Source: Oscillospiraceae bacterium (GTDB lineage Bacteria > Bacillota > Clostridia > Oscillospirales > Acutalibacteraceae). Taken from it: 7,087 nt of DNA. Positions 5,014-7,087 of this stretch are shown here, piece after piece (positions within the stretch are counted from its first letter, which is position 1; every line of letters starts with the position of its first letter). The notes below the pieces were generated by a model. It did not search any database, was not told the DNA's origin, and was given only the letters and a program-made list of their open reading frames with translations. Made by a program: the position numbers and the translations under genes. The DNA lies in assembly GCA_003505905.1 (NCBI GenBank), contig DNXM01000152.1, forward strand, positions 5,085 through 12,171, written 5' to 3'.

Positions 5014-6486
5014 TTAAGCGGCAAAGTCGTTTTTCAGTTTTTTGCGAACCGGGACATACAAAACAACAATCAAAAGGAATGTGAGAAACATAAGGAATGT
5101 TTCAATCTGCTCACTGCCCGTAAGCAAATATAAAGCGTTTGAAGCGCTCGTCATTTCAGCGTAAGGTACTTGCGAAATCGGACAGCGATTGAGGAAGAAA
5201 TAAGCCAGCACGCACATGGCGAAATATGCGGGAAATGCAACAAAAGAGAAGCTGACGGGCGGAATATTCAACGGCGTCGTGCGGCGGTCAATCAGGTTCT
5301 TTTTTAGGAAGCGAACCATCAGTACGCCCATAATGACCGTGCCTGCAATCATAATGATATCACCCGTCGGAGAGGAGTCTGCAAGGATTTCCTTGTGATA
5401 CAGCAGTTTACCGATACGCAAACCAATAACACGCCACGGAGTCAGACAAAGGATGAACACGGTAATGAGTGTATTGTAAACCAAATTCAGCATCGGCTTT
5501 TGTGTGAGCGGTGTAGTATCTTGTTGGGTTTGCTTGGTGTACTTCTTCGGCAGAAGTGCCAACACCAGCATCGTAATAAAACCAACCGAGGCACCCGTGG
5601 CAAACTCCCAAAGCGGCCAGCCGCTTTCCCCGAGAAAACGGGGAGCTTTTACATCGGCGAGCATACCCGTATCAAAGCTGACAAGCATCAGGGAAGTCCA
5701 TGCCGTGGTGGCGATACCGACAAACACCTGCATAATCAGCGAGGCAAAGCAAGTAACCTTGTCCTTTCGTCCGAACAAAGCGTAAGCATCTATCGCCAAA
5801 ACACCGAACAAATCGGAAATATGCTCAATGCTCATGTAATAATTTTCAAAAAAAGGAATGTCCTGCGTCCAAGAGCGATTCATGAAGTGCGACAAATATG
5901 TCTTCATGGGACTTGTGTAGTGCAGGCCGCTGTCCCTCAACCCAAGCGCCGCCCACTTCACCTGCTCGGGATTGATGGCGGAGAGAATCGGGTGTGCAAC
6001 GGTAAGCTTGCAAAGAGCCGACACACCGAAGAAAATCACGGCGGCAACAGCATAATGACGAAGCCGGTACTTCTTGTCGGAAAAGAGTGAGGTGACGAAG
6101 AACGAATAAAACGGAATAAAAGTCATGCCCATAATCAGCATAATGAACAAACCGCTGTAGGGATTGATTGTCACATCGACCACTTCGCCCTGATACGGCA
6201 AATCGCTGTTGAGCAGACCCGATGCCTGCATCAAAACCGTTGCGTAGCCCGTAACACCCAAGCCGGTCAAAAACGAACCCGTCAGCAGCTTTTCGTAGGT
6301 CATTCCTTGCCGTCTGCCGTAAAACTGCCAAACCAGCAAAAGCAAAATCAAACCGACGCTGTAAAGCCCCCACGAGGAACCGAAGCCGCTTTCGCCTCGG
6401 CAACGCCACAGAAAGCCGCCTGCCAGCGTTCCGAGAATAACGGAAAGCACTTTCATCCCCGCACTCAAATTCTCTCGTTTTGTCAT
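5014..6486 (-). CDS. Polytopic membrane protein of unknown function (11-12 spans)
   Basis: The protein is 490 residues from the ATG at 6484-6486, with AAAGGA 8 nt upstream. An in-frame TTG at 6504 lies before that site and is rejected. Hydrophobic spans are visible at about 12-27, 40-56, 67-86, 111-135, 144-164, 224-238, 246-270, 296-313, 335-355, 376-394, 411-432 and 461-480. A large polar loop (about 165-222) has many aromatic and charged residues. Two similar segments stand out: FLWRCRGESGFGSSWGLYSVG (25-45) and FLGESGWPLWEFATGASVGF (284-303). Both carry GESG, then Trp, then a G-rich span, which suggests an internally repeated architecture. I do not recognise the family. A transporter or a lipid- or glycan-modifying integral enzyme are both possible. 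It has its own promoter and terminator, so it is a single-gene unit. Confidence 0.85.
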   Translation of the reverse strand: MTKRENLSAGMKVLSVILGTLAGGFLWRCRGESGFGSSWGLYSVGLILLLLVWQFYGRRQGMTYEKLLTGSFLTGLGVTGYATVLMQASGLLNSDLPYQGEVVDVTINPYSGLFIMLIMGMTFIPFYSFFVTSLFSDKKYRLRHYAVAAVIFFGVSALCKLTVAHPILSAINPEQVKWAALGLRDSGLHYTSPMKTYLSHFMNRSWTQDIPFFENYYMSIEHISDLFGVLAIDAYALFGRKDKVTCFASLIMQVFVGIATTAWTSLMLVSFDTGMLADVKAPRFLGESGWPLWEFATGASVGFITMLVLALLPKKYTKQTQQDTTPLTQKPMLNLVYNTLITVFILCLTPWRVIGLRIGKLLYHKEILADSSPTGDIIMIAGTVIMGVLMVRFLKKNLIDRRTTPLNIPPVSFSFVAFPAYFAMCVLAYFFLNRCPISQVPYAEMTSASNALYLLTGSEQIETFLMFLTFLLIVVLYVPVRKKLKNDFAA

Positions 6487-6518
6487 GCTATCATTCCTTT
6501 GCAAGTGAAATCGTTTTT

Positions 6519-6547
6519 AGCTTACCAAGGAAAAATGAACTTGTCAA
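6519..6547 (-). promoter_or_regulatory. Promoter of the membrane-protein gene
   Basis: On the minus strand there is a perfect -35 TTGACA (6542-6547), 17 bp, then TAAGCT (6519-6524). The -10 is poor (three of six) but preceded by TGG, an extended -10 element that could compensate. The leader would be about 25 nt. It is divergent from the plus-strand promoter at 6597. Confidence 0.65.
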
Positions 6548-6596
6548 CGGCATTTTCGTCCGTTTGGCTAAAATTTGACAAAGTTGTGAAAAGAAC

Positions 6597-6625
6597 TTGA
6601 CGCATTTAGCAAAATGTGATACCAT
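6597..6625 (+). promoter_or_regulatory. Promoter of the exported PHP metallohydrolase gene
   Basis: TTGACG (-35, 6597-6602, five of six) is followed by 17 bp and TACCAT (-10, 6620-6625, four of six), with TGA forming an extended -10. The start is expected near 6632, leaving a roughly 32-nt leader. The ribosome-binding site is AGAGGATGG at 6647-6655. Another perfect TTGACA occurs at 6575-6580 but has no -10 at a suitable distance. Confidence 0.7.
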
Positions 6626-6663
6626 GCAGAAGAAATTCAATCAGTTAGAGGATGGTAACTATC

Positions 6664-7087
6664 ATGAAGAAAAAACTGTTCTGCGTTATCCTTTCCGTTC
6701 TGTTCATCCTGCCCTTCTCCGTTCTCGGCGCATCGGCAAGCAGCAGCTACACCATTGTTTCACCTTATGCCGATGTCGTTTGGTCGGGTCAAGGCGCTTG
6801 GGGTGCATACAAGGGCAACCTTCATACACATTCCTTTGTCAGCGATGCGGAAGTGGACTTCCGTGACATGATTTTGGAATACTACAACCAGGATTATGAT
6901 TTTCTTGCCATGACCGATCACGCCGTAACGGGCAAGGCATGGAACGAAAAGCAAACCGCTCTTCCGCTCTATTACTACCAGAACATCATCGGCAATTGGA
7001 CTCACAATCTCACCGATGAAGAATTCAACCAAGTCACAAGCGGAACCTACCCCGTCAACGGTCAGGCAAGAGGTCATGGCATGACCT
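6664..7087 (+). CDS. Exported PHP-domain (CehA/McbA-like) metallohydrolase, 3' end outside the window
   Basis: One hundred and forty-one residues are visible with no stop before the right edge. MKKK, a hydrophobic core (residues 5-22) and ASA just before Ser26 form a classical signal peptide. The mature protein begins a PHP-type domain: YKGNLHTHSFVSDAEVDF, with metal ligands His54 and His56 and Asp61, then YDFLAMTDHAVTG with Asp85-His86. This matches motifs I and II of extracellular PHP/CehA-McbA family hydrolases. They use a metal centre to split phosphoesters or carbamate/amide-type esters; the substrate here is unknown. Later metal ligands lie outside the window or in the divergent visible part (GHGM at 137-140 may be one). 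The ATG at 6664 is chosen because GAGG directly abuts an alternative in-frame ATG at 6652. The gene is divergent from the membrane-protein gene, with about 177 bp shared between them. Confidence 0.88.
   Translation, partial: MKKKLFCVILSVLFILPFSVLGASASSSYTIVSPYADVVWSGQGAWGAYKGNLHTHSFVSDAEVDFRDMILEYYNQDYDFLAMTDHAVTGKAWNEKQTALPLYYYQNIIGNWTHNLTDEEFNQVTSGTYPVNGQARGHGMT

Noticed and set aside
5395..6090. Plus-strand open frame of 231 codons opposite the membrane protein
   Set aside because: It is low in hydrophobic structure, without a start signal or motif, and is explained by the opposing codon pattern.
6597..6866. Plus-strand open frame starting inside the promoter of the PHP gene
   Set aside because: Its start overlaps the -35 box, and it is in a different frame from the well-supported signal-peptide/PHP reading frame.
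1..7087. CRISPR array, tRNA/rRNA, insertion sequence or prophage
   Set aside because: No regularly spaced exact repeats, transposase or integrase motifs, terminal inverted repeats or structural-RNA signatures were seen on either strand.

Overview
The window looks like chromosomal DNA of a Gram-positive, probably gut-associated member of Bacillota/Clostridia (Oscillospiraceae/Ruminococcaceae-like). The reasons are AAGGAG/GAGAGG ribosome-binding sites, clear housekeeping-type -35/-10 boxes, U-tailed terminators, a moderate base composition judged by eye, and the gene families themselves. The species call is inference. Seven genes are supported, six on the minus strand and one on the plus strand. 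Two are cut by the window edges.

Reading the minus strand in its own direction (right to left), the first unit is a single gene at 5014-6486 for an 11-12-span membrane protein of unknown function. It has a promoter at 6519-6547 and a strong terminator at 4964-5006. The next unit starts at a near-consensus promoter (4934-4962). It carries a cytoplasmic propeller-like protein (3885-4895), an exported GH16 laminarinase-type beta-glucanase (2917-3786), a small exported protein with a permuted-papain-like His/Cys layout (2241-2897), and a C45/choloylglycine-hydrolase-type N-terminal-nucleophile amidase (990-2111). A terminator at 943-983 closes this unit. A new promoter (913-941) sits directly against that terminator. 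It drives a SpoT/MESH1-type (p)ppGpp-hydrolase-like HD protein (283-888), whose stop codon overlaps the start of a STAS-domain anti-anti-sigma factor (286 down to the left edge).

On the plus strand, a divergent promoter at 6597-6625 drives an exported PHP-type (CehA/McbA-like) metallohydrolase that runs off the right edge.

Two things deserve attention. One is the translationally coupled alarmone-hydrolase/STAS pair, which suggests cross-talk between stringent signalling and a partner-switching stress pathway. The other is the propeller/GH16/papain-like/C45 cluster, which puts a glucan hydrolase beside two different cysteine-dependent acyl- or amide-chemistry enzymes. No tRNA, rRNA, CRISPR array, insertion sequence or phage gene was seen.
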